DNA of 37,197 nucleotides from the IMG/VR virus record IMGVR_UViG_3300017971_000521, positions 1 to 37,197 of that record. One strand, written 5' to 3'. This document shows, piece after piece, positions 22,064-31,032 of the stretch. A program made the translations under genes and the position numbers. Source of the stretch: a virus. Position 1 is the stretch's first letter. The number at the start of each line of letters is the position of its first letter. The notes below the pieces were generated by a model, which ran no database searches, was not told the DNA's origin, and saw nothing but the letters and a program-made list of their open reading frames with translations.

Positions 22064-25000
22064 TGCCTCTTATAGATGAAGATGTTTTATTAAGCAATAC
22101 AACGGCATCTACTTTAGCTAGATATGTACCGGAAGATGAGGCTAGAAAGATGGCTGAAAGTAAACCTACTTTCGGAGAAACAACAGCTGCTTTTTTCAAA
22201 TTAGAAAATCCTATATTTAATGTTACTAAAGAATGGTTAGCGCCTCAAGTTAGTGGAGAAGTTGATCCTGATTTTGATCCTATTTCTAGATTAGAAAAAG
22301 AGCGTCCAGATTTATTTGATGAATATGCTATGGATTTTTCGGAAGCTGTTAATGAAGAAGAATATAATAGAAAGATGCTTAATGTTGATTTTGAATTAGA
22401 ACAGAAAGATATATTAAGAAGGTCTTCTACTTTATCTGTTTTAGCGTCCGGATTAATAGATGGAATTGTTGATCCTTTTACTTTAATACCTGCTGTAAAA
22501 GTAGTTAAGAATGGAATGCTTGCCGGCAGAGTATTAAAAAGTGCAGGAACAGGAGCAGCATTAGGAGCAGGAACAGCAGGATTAAGCGAAGGAATATTGC
22601 AGGCTACTCAAGAAACTAGAACTATAGAAGAATCCAGAAATGCAATGATTATTCAAACTTTAATGGGAAGTTTATTAGGAGCTGGAGCTGGAGTTCTATC
22701 AAATAATCCAGCAGCAAGTGAATTTGCTGTAGCATTGGAACATGCTTTAGATGGCAGTGATGTAAATTTTAAAATAACTAAAGACGGTAAAGCTATGGAT
22801 GTAGATAGTTCTACTTATGGTAGTGGATCTGTTGGAGCAGCAGAAATAAATAAAGCAGCTTTATATAAAACAGGTTTAATTAGAATTAATAAAAAAGCAA
22901 CATCATTGACAGCAGGCCCAGATTTTCTAAAAGCCCCAGATTTAAGAGCAGCTGAAAGTGAATCCTTTACTTTAAATCAATTAGGAGCTGTATTTTATAA
23001 TTCTAATTATCAAAGAGAAGGCCATTTATATGGGATGTCCACTGGGGCAAATGCTCAAAATGCTATTTATAGAAGAGATAATCTAGCCTTTAATACTATA
23101 AATGAAGTAGATAAATTATATTTACAACATACTGGAACAGGAGCTCTTAGGTCAGGAATTAGACAACTAAGACCAGAAGGAAAATTATCTTCTAGGGATT
23201 TTTCAAGAAGAATATTTACTGCCTTAACTTCAAGAGATTATGTTGACGCAATACCTGAAGTAAATAAAGCAGCCAAATTAATTAGAAAAGATATGGACGG
23301 AGTAGTTAAAGAACTACAAGGAATGAATTTAATATCAAAAGATTTAGATCCAGAATTTATCAAAACATATATGACTAGAGTTTATGACTTAGATAAATTA
23401 ACCATTCCAGCAAATAGACTTAAATTTATATCTAAGGTAGGAAATTGGGTAAAAAATCATAATAAAGATGGAACAATAAGAAAAGCTCCTATAGATAATG
23501 ATGTAGCAGAAGAAATAGCAGAAGGGATTTTAAAAAAGATAAAAGGAGAAACGGACCAACAAATAGCGTTACAAGGTTTATTAGAAGGATTTATTTCCAA
23601 AGGAAAGTTTTTAAAGGAAAGACAATTATTAATTCCTGATTCTGAAATACAAGAATTTTTAGTAGATGATGCAGTGATGCTTTATCAAAACTATATGAGA
23701 AAAACTACGAGATTAATTGAAACACAAAAAGCATTAAATAAATATGGCAGTATTTTAGGTAAACAAGAAGGAGAGAATACTACTATTGTTGATGTATTAG
23801 GAGCAATTCAAAAAGAATCACAAAAAGCAATAAGTGAAATATCAGATCCTAAACAGCAATTAAAGAAATCTAAATATTACGAAAAACAAGAACAGTTAGC
23901 ATCTGATATGTATAGATCACTTTTAGGCCAAATAACTAAACCAGGAGAAGGCTCAAGAGTAGTAAAAGAATTATTAGCATATCAATATATAACTAGACTT
24001 GGAGGAGTATTAATATCTTCTATATCAGAACCCGCTATGTTTGTTTATAGAGCAGGTTTAGCTAGAACATTTAGAGATTTCATAATACCTACAATTAGAA
24101 GTTTAAAAACTGCGAAATTAACTAAAGATAAGATGGCTGATTTATCTGGTAGTTATGAAATAGCAAACAGTAGAATATTAAGAGCATTAGGTGGAATAGA
24201 TGAATTAGACCAGTTAGGTAGAAATAGATCTATATATGAACAAGGTAGAGATGTTGCTTTAGATTTTTTTACTAAAGCTACAGGTATAGCTCATTGGACT
24301 ACAGGAGAAAGACGAATAGCTTCTCAAATGGCATCTGCTGATATTATTAGAACAATAATAAAAGGGCCTAAAGGCAAAGACATACAACGATTGGCTACCT
24401 TAGGTATAGATAAATCTAAATATAAAATGTTAAAAGAAACATTCGAAACAAAAGGATACGTAGACTATTATAAAGGTAGTTATATTCCGAATAGAGAACT
24501 TTGGGATAATCTTGAAGCTAAAGAGATATTTGATAATGCAGTTCAAAATGAAATAGAAAGTATGGTTTTAAAACCTGGAATAGAAGCTTTACCTTTTTTA
24601 GTTCAAAAACATGGAGTAGGTAGAATTTTATTTCAATATAAAACATTTATGAATGCAGCGTCTCATAGAATAACTATATCAGGATTACAAAGAAGAGACG
24701 CTCAAGTTCTTCAAGGGCTTATAGGTTTAACTATTGGGGGAATGATATCAGATCAATTATATAGAATGATTAAAGGAGATGATACTGAGAAACCTTTAGA
24801 TGAATTGATATTAGCAGGTATAAGTAGAAGCGGATGGATGGGATTAATTGGAACAGCAACATTAGATATAGGTTCCCAATTAGCTAATAAAAATCGTAGA
24901 AGATATGCCGATAGAAGTTTAGAAGGACAATTATTAGGACCTTCTGTGGGAACCGTTAGAGACATAGGGGCTTTAATGAGCAGGCTATCGGATGGAGATG

Positions 25001-25095
25001 TAAATAAAAAAGATATAAAAGCAGCATTAAAATTTATACCTTTTAATAATTTATTTTATATAAGGATGTTAACAGATAGAGCACTATCAGACTAA
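22063..25095 (+). CDS. Internal virion protein, large (T7 gp16-like position)
   Basis: A 1010-aa protein. A glycine/alanine-rich, membrane-active-looking segment lies at about residues 160-225 (GTGAALGAGTAGLSEG, then MGSLLGAGAGVLS). Another hydrophobic/amphipathic part is at 880-915 (LQGLIGLTIGGMISDQLYRM). The rest is helical. This fits the largest ejected core protein, which makes the channel across the inner membrane. No lytic transglycosylase motif like that at the N-terminus of T7 gp16 is visible, and the protein is shorter than gp16 (about 1300 aa). Confidence 0.65.
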   Translation: MPLIDEDVLLSNTTASTLARYVPEDEARKMAESKPTFGETTAAFFKLENPIFNVTKEWLAPQVSGEVDPDFDPISRLEKERPDLFDEYAMDFSEAVNEEEYNRKMLNVDFELEQKDILRRSSTLSVLASGLIDGIVDPFTLIPAVKVVKNGMLAGRVLKSAGTGAALGAGTAGLSEGILQATQETRTIEESRNAMIIQTLMGSLLGAGAGVLSNNPAASEFAVALEHALDGSDVNFKITKDGKAMDVDSSTYGSGSVGAAEINKAALYKTGLIRINKKATSLTAGPDFLKAPDLRAAESESFTLNQLGAVFYNSNYQREGHLYGMSTGANAQNAIYRRDNLAFNTINEVDKLYLQHTGTGALRSGIRQLRPEGKLSSRDFSRRIFTALTSRDYVDAIPEVNKAAKLIRKDMDGVVKELQGMNLISKDLDPEFIKTYMTRVYDLDKLTIPANRLKFISKVGNWVKNHNKDGTIRKAPIDNDVAEEIAEGILKKIKGETDQQIALQGLLEGFISKGKFLKERQLLIPDSEIQEFLVDDAVMLYQNYMRKTTRLIETQKALNKYGSILGKQEGENTTIVDVLGAIQKESQKAISEISDPKQQLKKSKYYEKQEQLASDMYRSLLGQITKPGEGSRVVKELLAYQYITRLGGVLISSISEPAMFVYRAGLARTFRDFIIPTIRSLKTAKLTKDKMADLSGSYEIANSRILRALGGIDELDQLGRNRSIYEQGRDVALDFFTKATGIAHWTTGERRIASQMASADIIRTIIKGPKGKDIQRLATLGIDKSKYKMLKETFETKGYVDYYKGSYIPNRELWDNLEAKEIFDNAVQNEIESMVLKPGIEALPFLVQKHGVGRILFQYKTFMNAASHRITISGLQRRDAQVLQGLIGLTIGGMISDQLYRMIKGDDTEKPLDELILAGISRSGWMGLIGTATLDIGSQLANKNRRRYADRSLEGQLLGPSVGTVRDIGALMSRLSDGDVNKKDIKAALKFIPFNNLFYIRMLTDRALSD

Positions 25096-25105
25096 GGGAT
25101 AAGAC

Positions 25106-26245
25106 ATGACGATTGATACAATATATGAACCGGATATTTATAATGGGGATGATTCTACAGATACATTTCCTATAACTTTTGCGTATTTATCTACATCTAC
25201 ATATATTAAAGTTAGTATTAGAGATACAGATGAAGTATTAACTGAGAAAACTGCTGGTACACATTATAATGTTACAAGCGATAATGTTGTATTTACAGCT
25301 GGAAATATACCAGCAACAGGCGAAACAGTAATTATAGAATTAGATCCAAACTTTAAACAAGAGAGTGATTATGCAGAAAATGATACTTTCCCTGCTGAAA
25401 CATTAGAAGATGATTTAGATAAATTATGTTTAGAAGTTCAATTATTATTAGACCAAAGTAATAGGTCTATAAAAGTAGATGCAGATGTTGATGTTGATAC
25501 ATTAGACCTAGAAGATTATATAAATAATGCATTTGATTTAGATATTACAGAACATTGGACTACAGCAACATCTTCTTTATCTAATGCCTTGAGATTCGAT
25601 GAGGCTACAGATAATGGAACTAATTATGTAAAGATACAATCTCCTACTAGCGTATCATCAAATGTTACCTTTACATTGCCTGGAGCAGATGGAAGTAATG
25701 GACAAATACTTTCTACTAATGGTTCTGGAGTTTTAAGTTTTATAGCTGCTAGCAGCTTACCTGCGGGCGGAACAGCAGGACAAATATTAATATCAGATGG
25801 AGCGGGAGGAGGAAGTTGGAGCGATAGTACAGAAAGCGATACTTGGACACCTACTTTAAATAGTACTAATAGTAATTGCACCCTTACTCCTAATACAGGT
25901 TTAGGTATTTATACTAAAGTAGGAAATATAGTAATAGCTAGTGGATATATTACTGTAACTTTTAGTGGAGGTGCAACAGGAACGGGTAATACAGTTATAG
26001 CTAATCTACCTTTTGCTTCTTCAAATACTTCAGGAAATTTTACATCATGCTCTGTATCAGGATATGCTGATCCTGGAACTGTACTTCAAGTAACAAGCGG
26101 ACTTATTCCTGCTGGATCAAGTTATATAATAATTTATGGTAAAGAAAATTGGGATGATTTTCCTATACCTTTACCTATAGCAACTTTTGCCTCCGGCATA
26201 GGTAATACATTAATTTTATATTTTACAGCAACATACATAGCTTAA
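25106..26245 (+). CDS. Tail fibre protein with T7 gp17-like N-terminus
   Basis: A 379-aa fibre. Residues about 1-115 follow the T7 tail-fibre attachment domain (YNGDDSTDTFPITFAYLSTS, later LEDDLDKLCLEVQLLLDQSN), which docks on the tail. The middle has one fibre repeat (RFDEATDNGTNYVKIQSP, then FTLPGADGSNGQIL). The C-terminal domain (about 248-379) begins WTPTLNSTN and probably carries receptor binding. It is short compared with T7 gp17 (about 550 aa). Ribosome site AAGGGATAAGAC. Confidence 0.75.
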   Translation: MTIDTIYEPDIYNGDDSTDTFPITFAYLSTSTYIKVSIRDTDEVLTEKTAGTHYNVTSDNVVFTAGNIPATGETVIIELDPNFKQESDYAENDTFPAETLEDDLDKLCLEVQLLLDQSNRSIKVDADVDVDTLDLEDYINNAFDLDITEHWTTATSSLSNALRFDEATDNGTNYVKIQSPTSVSSNVTFTLPGADGSNGQILSTNGSGVLSFIAASSLPAGGTAGQILISDGAGGGSWSDSTESDTWTPTLNSTNSNCTLTPNTGLGIYTKVGNIVIASGYITVTFSGGATGTGNTVIANLPFASSNTSGNFTSCSVSGYADPGTVLQVTSGLIPAGSSYIIIYGKENWDDFPIPLPIATFASGIGNTLILYFTATYIA

Positions 26246-26261
26246 TTGAGGAGAAAATAAA

Positions 26262-26516
26262 ATGGCATTAACTAAAGAAAGAGTATTAGATAAAATAGAA
26301 ATAGTTCAAGGCGTAATGATGCAAATTAGATATAAAGATATAGTTAAAGAAGATGGTAAAGAAATAGCTTCTTCTTATTTTAGAGAAGTTATAGGACCTT
26401 TAGATAGTAAAGAAGGTAAGCACTTAACTATTCAATCTATAGCTAATATATTACATACACCAGAAGTTGTAGCTCAATATCAAGCTGAAGCAGAAGCAAG
26501 ATTAATATCTAATTAA
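26262..26516 (+). CDS. Small conserved protein in the fibre region
   Basis: An 84-aa helical protein starting MALTKERVLDKIEIVQG with ribosome site TTGAGGAGAAA. Similar small proteins lie next to fibre genes in environmental podoviruses; the role is unknown. It could be a fibre chaperone or an adaptor. Confident as a gene, not as a function. Confidence 0.6.
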   Translation: MALTKERVLDKIEIVQGVMMQIRYKDIVKEDGKEIASSYFREVIGPLDSKEGKHLTIQSIANILHTPEVVAQYQAEAEARLISN

Positions 26517-26530
26517 ACATGGAGGTTTAA

Positions 26531-28438
26531 ATGGCTGCACCAACATTAAGTATAACTAAGCTTTCTGAAAATGATCGCTACGTTATTTTAAGAGCAAATA
26601 TAGGAGAAGGAGGAACAGTAGATGCTTCTAATTTAGTGCTCGCTACTGCTTCAGATTATACAACAATATTAACTGCTTATTCTTTAAGTATTAATAGAGT
26701 TTGGTATAGCTTAGATGGATTCTCCGTTAATTTAAAATTTGAAGCAGATACTCCAGTAAAGGCTATTACTTTAACAGGAAATGGTTCTTATGATTTAGCA
26801 GAAATAGATGGTATAAAAAACCCAGGTACAGCAGGAAGCACAGGAAATATATTATTAGATACAATAGGGATAGCTGATACTGGGAATCCAGGCAGCATCA
26901 TAATAGAAATGAGAAAAGTTTTAGAGGATGAAAGCGGGGGAGATTTAGATGCCGCTGGTTCATCTAGTACTTTTACTCCTGAAGTTCCAGAAGTAAGTGG
27001 GGGATTAATTATAGGTGGAAATTCCGCTGCTGCTGGATATATATCTTTAAAAGAAGATTCAGATAATGGAACTGATAGTGTAACAATACAAGCTGCTGCC
27101 GCTATGGCTGCTGACTTTACTTTAACGCTACCTAACGCTGACGGCACTACCGGGCAAGCATTAAAGACAGATGGAAGCGGGAATTTAGGCTGGGTATCGG
27201 TTCAATCACTAGACGCTTCTTTAACAGATTTAGCAGGAAGGTGGAGCGTTGCTGATGCAGATGGTCCATCTAGTTTAGAGTTTTTAGAGGATACCGATAA
27301 TGGTGTTCATAAAGCTACTGTAGCTGCACCAGCTTCTTTAACAGGAGATGTGGCTATTACGCTGCCTAGTGCAACTGGAACCGTTCTAACCGATACAGAT
27401 ATAGGGTCTAGCGTACAAGCATATGATGCTGACACTGCTAAATATGATGATGCTACAGCTAACTTTACTGGAACTCTGCAAAACGGCGGTAGCAATGTTG
27501 TAGTTGATACAGATATAGGTTCAAGTGTTCAAGCATATAATGCTAACTTAGCAGACTTAGCCACCAATTATACAGCTGCATCTGCGAGTGGGGCTGCGTC
27601 TTTAAAATTATATGAAGATACAGATAACGGTACAGATAGTATAACTATACAAGCTCCAGCAACATTAGCAGGCGATGTAACATTAACGCTGCCTACTACT
27701 GATGGTGACGCAGACCAAGTATTAAAAACTGACGGTAGCGGTAACTTATCTTGGGTTGACCAATCAGGAGGAGGTTTAGATGAATGGACGGCAGCATCAG
27801 GTTCAGGCGGATCACTTTTAAAGTTCTATGAAGATACAGACGGCGGAACAAACTACATTGCCCTACAAGGGCCTGATACAGCAGCAGCAGATGTAACATT
27901 TAAATTGCCTAATGCTGATGGTTCAGCAAATCAAATATTAAAAACAGATGGATCAGGTACCTTAAGTTGGACTGATAATACTGCAGGAGATTCAGCAGAA
28001 ACAGGGTATTGGACACCAGGATATGTAGATGGTACAGCTTCTAACCCAGGAAATGGTGTATTTACATATGATACTGGAACATGGACGCAAAAAGGTCATT
28101 ATATAAGAGTAGGAGATATAGTAACTTGCGTGTTTGAATTAGGAACAGATTCAGTATCAGGAGCAGATGGTTCCTATGTTAAACTTACAGGACTTCCTTA
28201 TACCATTAAGAAAGCTACTGCTGTAGGAGGAGAAGGAAATGGTGTAGGTCTTGGTTCAATAGTTTCTTATAACTGGACTACTCAAGGACCAACTAGAATT
28301 CATTATCAAGGAACAGCAGCATATTTAGTATATGATAACGGAGCTTCTTTTGGCAATATAGCCCCCGCGAATTTAAATACAGGTGCTAATGCTAATGTAT
28401 GCTGGGGAACATTAATTTATACTACGGATGACGCATAA
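26531..28438 (+). CDS. Tail fibre with fused N-terminal domain and repeats
   Basis: A 635-aa protein. Residues about 1-130 resemble the separate protein at 28440-28832 (both PTL near the start, a LSI..V.W block, then TG-IL..T-GIA/GYA). About 165-490 holds at least four fibre repeats of the form Y-EDTDNGT, then TLTLP-DG, then LKTDGSGNLSW. The C-terminal domain (about 500-635) starts YWTPGYVDGT and resembles the end of the fibre at 25106. It has the look of a receptor-binding fibre built by domain fusion. Ribosome site GGAGG. Confidence 0.65.
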   Translation: MAAPTLSITKLSENDRYVILRANIGEGGTVDASNLVLATASDYTTILTAYSLSINRVWYSLDGFSVNLKFEADTPVKAITLTGNGSYDLAEIDGIKNPGTAGSTGNILLDTIGIADTGNPGSIIIEMRKVLEDESGGDLDAAGSSSTFTPEVPEVSGGLIIGGNSAAAGYISLKEDSDNGTDSVTIQAAAAMAADFTLTLPNADGTTGQALKTDGSGNLGWVSVQSLDASLTDLAGRWSVADADGPSSLEFLEDTDNGVHKATVAAPASLTGDVAITLPSATGTVLTDTDIGSSVQAYDADTAKYDDATANFTGTLQNGGSNVVVDTDIGSSVQAYNANLADLATNYTAASASGAASLKLYEDTDNGTDSITIQAPATLAGDVTLTLPTTDGDADQVLKTDGSGNLSWVDQSGGGLDEWTAASGSGGSLLKFYEDTDGGTNYIALQGPDTAAADVTFKLPNADGSANQILKTDGSGTLSWTDNTAGDSAETGYWTPGYVDGTASNPGNGVFTYDTGTWTQKGHYIRVGDIVTCVFELGTDSVSGADGSYVKLTGLPYTIKKATAVGGEGNGVGLGSIVSYNWTTQGPTRIHYQGTAAYLVYDNGASFGNIAPANLNTGANANVCWGTLIYTTDDA

Positions 28439-28439
28439 T

Positions 28440-28832
28440 ATGACGCAACCTACTTTGACGACAAGAACTTTAGCTGAAACAAGAAAACATGTTGTTGTAT
28501 CTGCAACTATAGAAGGAGGAGATGAAGATTTATCTCCTACTATATTAATTGATTTCTCGGAATTAACAGCTAATTTAAGTGGAACAAATAATAAATTATC
28601 AATTCAGGAAGTTGATTGGGCAGCTGATACTTGCTCTATTAGAATTTTATTTGATGCTGATACAGATGATACAGGAATTATATTATCCAGAAATGGTAAA
28701 TATAATTTGAAACCTATCTTAGGAATAGTAGACCCGCAATCAACTGGATACACAGGGGATATACTTATTGCTACAACTGGATATGCATCTAATTCTACAG
28801 CTAGTTTAATTATAAGGTGCTTAAAATTATGA
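28440..28832 (+). CDS. Stand-alone copy of the fibre N-terminal domain
   Basis: A 130-aa protein from ATG 28440 (an in-frame ATG at 28428 overlaps the previous gene; neither has a strong ribosome site). It resembles the first 130 residues of the 635-aa fibre, for example KLSIQEVDW, FDADTDDTG, SRNGKYNL and TGYTGDILIATTGYAS. Such small beta-rich proteins are common beside fibre genes. It may attach fibres to the tail or cap them. Its last base pair overlaps the next gene in an ATGA arrangement. Confidence 0.6.
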   Translation: MTQPTLTTRTLAETRKHVVVSATIEGGDEDLSPTILIDFSELTANLSGTNNKLSIQEVDWAADTCSIRILFDADTDDTGIILSRNGKYNLKPILGIVDPQSTGYTGDILIATTGYASNSTASLIIRCLKL

Positions 28833-28966
28833 TAGTAAAACAAGGTAATAAATGGCAGGTGCAGTCTAAAGAAGGAAAGAATTTAGGTTCATATCATTCT
28901 CGCGCTGAAGCTGTTAAGAGGCTTCAACAAGTTGAATGGTTTAAACATCATTCAGGAAAGAAATAA
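28829..28966 (+). CDS. 45-aa basic protein at the end of the late block
   Basis: Start ATG overlaps the previous stop (ATGA, 28829-28832). The protein MIVKQGNKWQVQSKEGKNLG, followed by SYHSRAEAVKRLQQVEWFK, fits a small phage family with the pattern K-GNKW-V-S--GK-LG-Y-S---A--RL. It is probably a beta-beta-beta-alpha fold; the role is unknown. Its end overlaps the endolysin gene on the other strand by 15 bases, so the late and lysis transcripts converge here. Confidence 0.6.
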   Translation: MIVKQGNKWQVQSKEGKNLGSYHSRAEAVKRLQQVEWFKHHSGKK

Positions 28967-29386
28967 AGTTCTTTCTTCTAATCTTCTTTTTGTTAAACCC
29001 TTAGATGTTTTACCATCTATTTTTACCCAATCTAAAAAATGATTGGCAGCTTTATTAATTTCTCCTTTATTTAATTGCTTGATAAGAGTTGAATTTTTAA
29101 ATGCTGTTTTTCCTATATTAAAAGAAAGAGAAACCAAAGCATCAAATTGATTTTGATTTAATTGTATTGTAGATTTAATACAATCTTTTATATTTAATTC
29201 GAAATCTTTAATATCTTCTAATAAGAAAGCATTTGCTTCTTCAATCGATATAATAGAATTCTCTTTTATATCTGGTCCTGTATGACCATATCCTATAGTC
29301 CAATTATTACTTGAACATAAATAAGCTTTCAAAGAAAAGCCTTCAAATTTTTTTATTATATTTATTCCTCTAATACTTGTTTGCAT
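28952..29386 (-). CDS. Endolysin, T4/P22-type lysozyme (GH24)
   Basis: A 144-aa muramidase that cuts the sugar backbone of peptidoglycan. The catalytic pattern E-x8-(D/C)-x5-T is present as E15, C24 and T30, in FEGFSLKAYLCSSNNWT followed by IGYGHT. Cysteine in the second position is known in some phage lysozymes. Further marks are NQNQFDALVSLSFNIG (about 97-112) and KGLTKRRLEER at the end. There is no signal peptide, so release needs a holin. It is the last gene of the leftward operon and starts at a TAATG overlap. Confidence 0.92.
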   Translation of the reverse strand: MQTSIRGINIIKKFEGFSLKAYLCSSNNWTIGYGHTGPDIKENSIISIEEANAFLLEDIKDFELNIKDCIKSTIQLNQNQFDALVSLSFNIGKTAFKNSTLIKQLNKGEINKAANHFLDWVKIDGKTSKGLTKRRLEERTLFLS

Positions 29387-29700
29387 TAATGAATCCTATA
29401 TTTTGAACATTCGAATAATAAAGAATATAATATTTGAACTTCTTGTGAACTATCATCTATTAATGATAATCTACATAAAAGTCTTTCTGTTATATTCCTT
29501 ATTTTATCTGGAAACATTTCTGATACTTTACATATTATTTTTAGTAAAGTGATTCTATCTTCTGTATCTTTACACCAAGTATCTAATAATAAATATTCTA
29601 TTTTATCTTCATCAATATCTAATAGAGGATTTATATGTACATCTTTTCTATAAGCTTCCTTTATTATATCGGATATAAAATATAATTGTTGATCTATCAT
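29386..29700 (-). CDS. Hypothetical acidic protein in the lysis operon
   Basis: A 104-aa helical, acidic, leucine/isoleucine-rich protein (ITLLKIICKVSEMFPDKIR). It has ribosome site GAGGAAA. No membrane helix and no known domain. It is coupled to the endolysin by a one-base overlap and sits 2 bases after RusA, so it shares their transcript. It could be a regulator of lysis or part of the recombination set. Confidence 0.6.
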   Translation of the reverse strand: MIDQQLYFISDIIKEAYRKDVHINPLLDIDEDKIEYLLLDTWCKDTEDRITLLKIICKVSEMFPDKIRNITERLLCRLSLIDDSSQEVQILYSLLFECSKYRIH

Positions 29701-29702
29701 TT

Positions 29703-30080
29703 TTATATTTCCTCTATATGTACAAAAATAGAATCTTTTAATTTTGCTTCTGGATTATGAACTCTAGTTATATTAATTTTATCTATTAAACAATCATCTT
29801 TATAAACACCAGCATATTGAAGAGCATCTAAAGTAGCTTTTAATAAATTATCTATATCTCTTCTTCTATTATCAGGGGGATAGACTATCAGTTTAACAGC
29901 TAAGTTGCTTAACTTGCAGGTTACATTTCCTACAATAGTTTTAACTTCTTCTCTAAATTCTTTTCCTCTTTTTCCTACAATCATTCGGGCTTTATTGCCC
30001 ATCGGAATAAGCTTCCAGTAATGATTAATAGAAGGTGGAAAAGGAAGAATGGCATAAAAAGGTTCTGTTCTTTGTTCCAT
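29703..30080 (-). CDS. rusA: RusA-like Holliday junction resolvase
   Basis: A 125-aa protein with the RusA pattern: FPPSINHYW near the start and RRRDIDNLLKATLDAL (72-87) with acidic residues D75 and D77 and lysine K81, then YKDDCLID with D95/D96. RusA-type enzymes cut Holliday junctions and other branched DNA, probably preparing replication products for packaging. Length matches the family (about 120 aa). The ribosome site is weak. It lies downstream of the recombinase after a terminator-like hairpin, so it may partly depend on its own promoter. Confidence 0.88.
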   Translation of the reverse strand: MEQRTEPFYAILPFPPSINHYWKLIPMGNKARMIVGKRGKEFREEVKTIVGNVTCKLSNLAVKLIVYPPDNRRRDIDNLLKATLDALQYAGVYKDDCLIDKINITRVHNPEAKLKDSIFVHIEEI

Positions 30081-30120
30081 ATTTCATCTATCTAATTATT
30101 TATTTATAATAAGTATAGAT

Positions 30121-30153
30121 AAAAAAAGAGCTTATAGGTTTATTTATAAGCTC
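30121..30153 (-). terminator. Leftward terminator between recombinase and RusA genes
   Basis: GAGCTTATA (30128-30136) pairs exactly with TATAAGCTC (30145-30153), loop of 8 bases. On the minus strand the stem is followed by seven T (30127-30121). A second dyad, TAAGGGC/GCCCTTA (about 30160-30192), lies between this hairpin and the recombinase stop. Together they could limit transcription from the recombinase into RusA and endolysin. The 30160-30192 dyad next to the recombinase gene is also a possible attachment site. Confidence 0.65.
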
Positions 30154-30193
30154 AAAAGATAAGGGCCAAGGAGGTCGGAGTATAAGCCCTTAT

Positions 30194-30784
30194 TTAATCT
30201 TTCCAAAAATCTTTAAATCTAGTTGAAGATATTTCCGTATAACGTACAGTATGTTGAATATTTCTATGTCCTAAATAATATTGAATGCTACGAGTATCTT
30301 GCCCATCATTTGCTAATTTAAATCCAGTTGAATGTCTTAACATATGAGGATGAACTGATATATCAAGTTCTGCTTGCTTACCAGCTCGCGCTACAATTTT
30401 TCTAAATGTTGAATCTGTTATTGGAGTTTGACGCTCGGTCATAAAAACATATTCACTATCAGGATATTTACGCTTTACTGCACGTAGAGCTCTTAAATCA
30501 GGCCCGAAAAGAGGATGAGTACTAGCTACTCCATTCTTAATACGTGTAACATGTAATAATCCTTGTTGTAAATCTATCTGTGACCACTTTAATGCTATTA
30601 ATTCTGATACTCTAAGCCCATGACGATATGCAATTAAAATCATAGCGGCATCACGTTGTCCATATCTACCATTTTGTTTTGCAGCAGCAATTAATTTATC
30701 AACTTCCTTAGGAGTTAAATATTCTCGAGTACGATACTCTTTATTTTTAACTCTTTTAGGTTTTATATTATTTTTTAGCATCAT
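30194..30784 (-). CDS. Tyrosine recombinase, FimB/FimE type
   Basis: I place the start at ATG 30784 (a second ATG follows at 30781), because AAGGCGG lies just upstream; the frame extends to a GTG at 30802 with a poorly placed ribosome site. The 196-aa protein consists of the catalytic domain only, as in FimB and FimE (about 200 aa). In numbering from 30802 the catalytic residues are R64 (HGLRVSEL), H153 and R156 (HPHMLRHSTG), H179 (LGHRNIQHT) and Y188 (VRYTE). It could integrate the phage or invert a DNA segment. Codon use is less AT-rich than in neighbouring genes, suggesting separate acquisition. Confidence 0.9.
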   Translation of the reverse strand: MMLKNNIKPKRVKNKEYRTREYLTPKEVDKLIAAAKQNGRYGQRDAAMILIAYRHGLRVSELIALKWSQIDLQQGLLHVTRIKNGVASTHPLFGPDLRALRAVKRKYPDSEYVFMTERQTPITDSTFRKIVARAGKQAELDISVHPHMLRHSTGFKLANDGQDTRSIQYYLGHRNIQHTVRYTEISSTRFKDFWKD

Positions 30785-31010
30785 TACCGCCTTTATGTTC
30801 ACTTCCTGTATAAGTTAACAATAATATTACCCAGAAGATTAAACCTACTACAGGGGCATTAGCACTACTAGCACCACATACAATGAATAAAGTTATGAGT
30901 ATCCACTTCCCTACTTCACCACAACCAGAGTTCATCTCCTGCTGGTTTTGTTTAGCGTCATCACTATCATCCTGAATACCCATTATCTCGTTGTAGTCTC
31001 TCTTACTCAT
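30768..31010 (-). CDS. Small membrane protein (holin candidate)
   Basis: An 80-aa protein with ribosome site GGAGGTG. The N-terminus is hydrophilic and acidic (about 1-30), followed by two hydrophobic segments at about 34-51 (GKWILITLFIVCGASSANA) and 53-68 (VVGLIFWVILLLTY), and a short charged tail. Its position in the operon that ends with the endolysin makes it a holin candidate. The end overlaps the recombinase start region by up to 17 bases. No family recognised. Confidence 0.6.
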   Translation of the reverse strand: MSKRDYNEIMGIQDDSDDAKQNQQEMNSGCGEVGKWILITLFIVCGASSANAPVVGLIFWVILLLTYTGSEHKGGNDAKK

Positions 31011-31032
31011 AATACACCTCCACTTTTATTTA

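Noticed and set aside
26788-27147. Minus-strand frame of 119 codons, and similar ones at 25624-25881, 13280-13507, 15319-15540 and 9995-10201
   Set aside because: All are antisense to well-supported virion genes and have low-complexity products caused by the codon bias of the plus-strand genes.
30160-30192. Attachment-site (attP) call next to the recombinase
   Set aside because: The TAAGGGC/GCCCTTA dyad is suggestive, but without a host junction or a matching core elsewhere the call cannot be supported.
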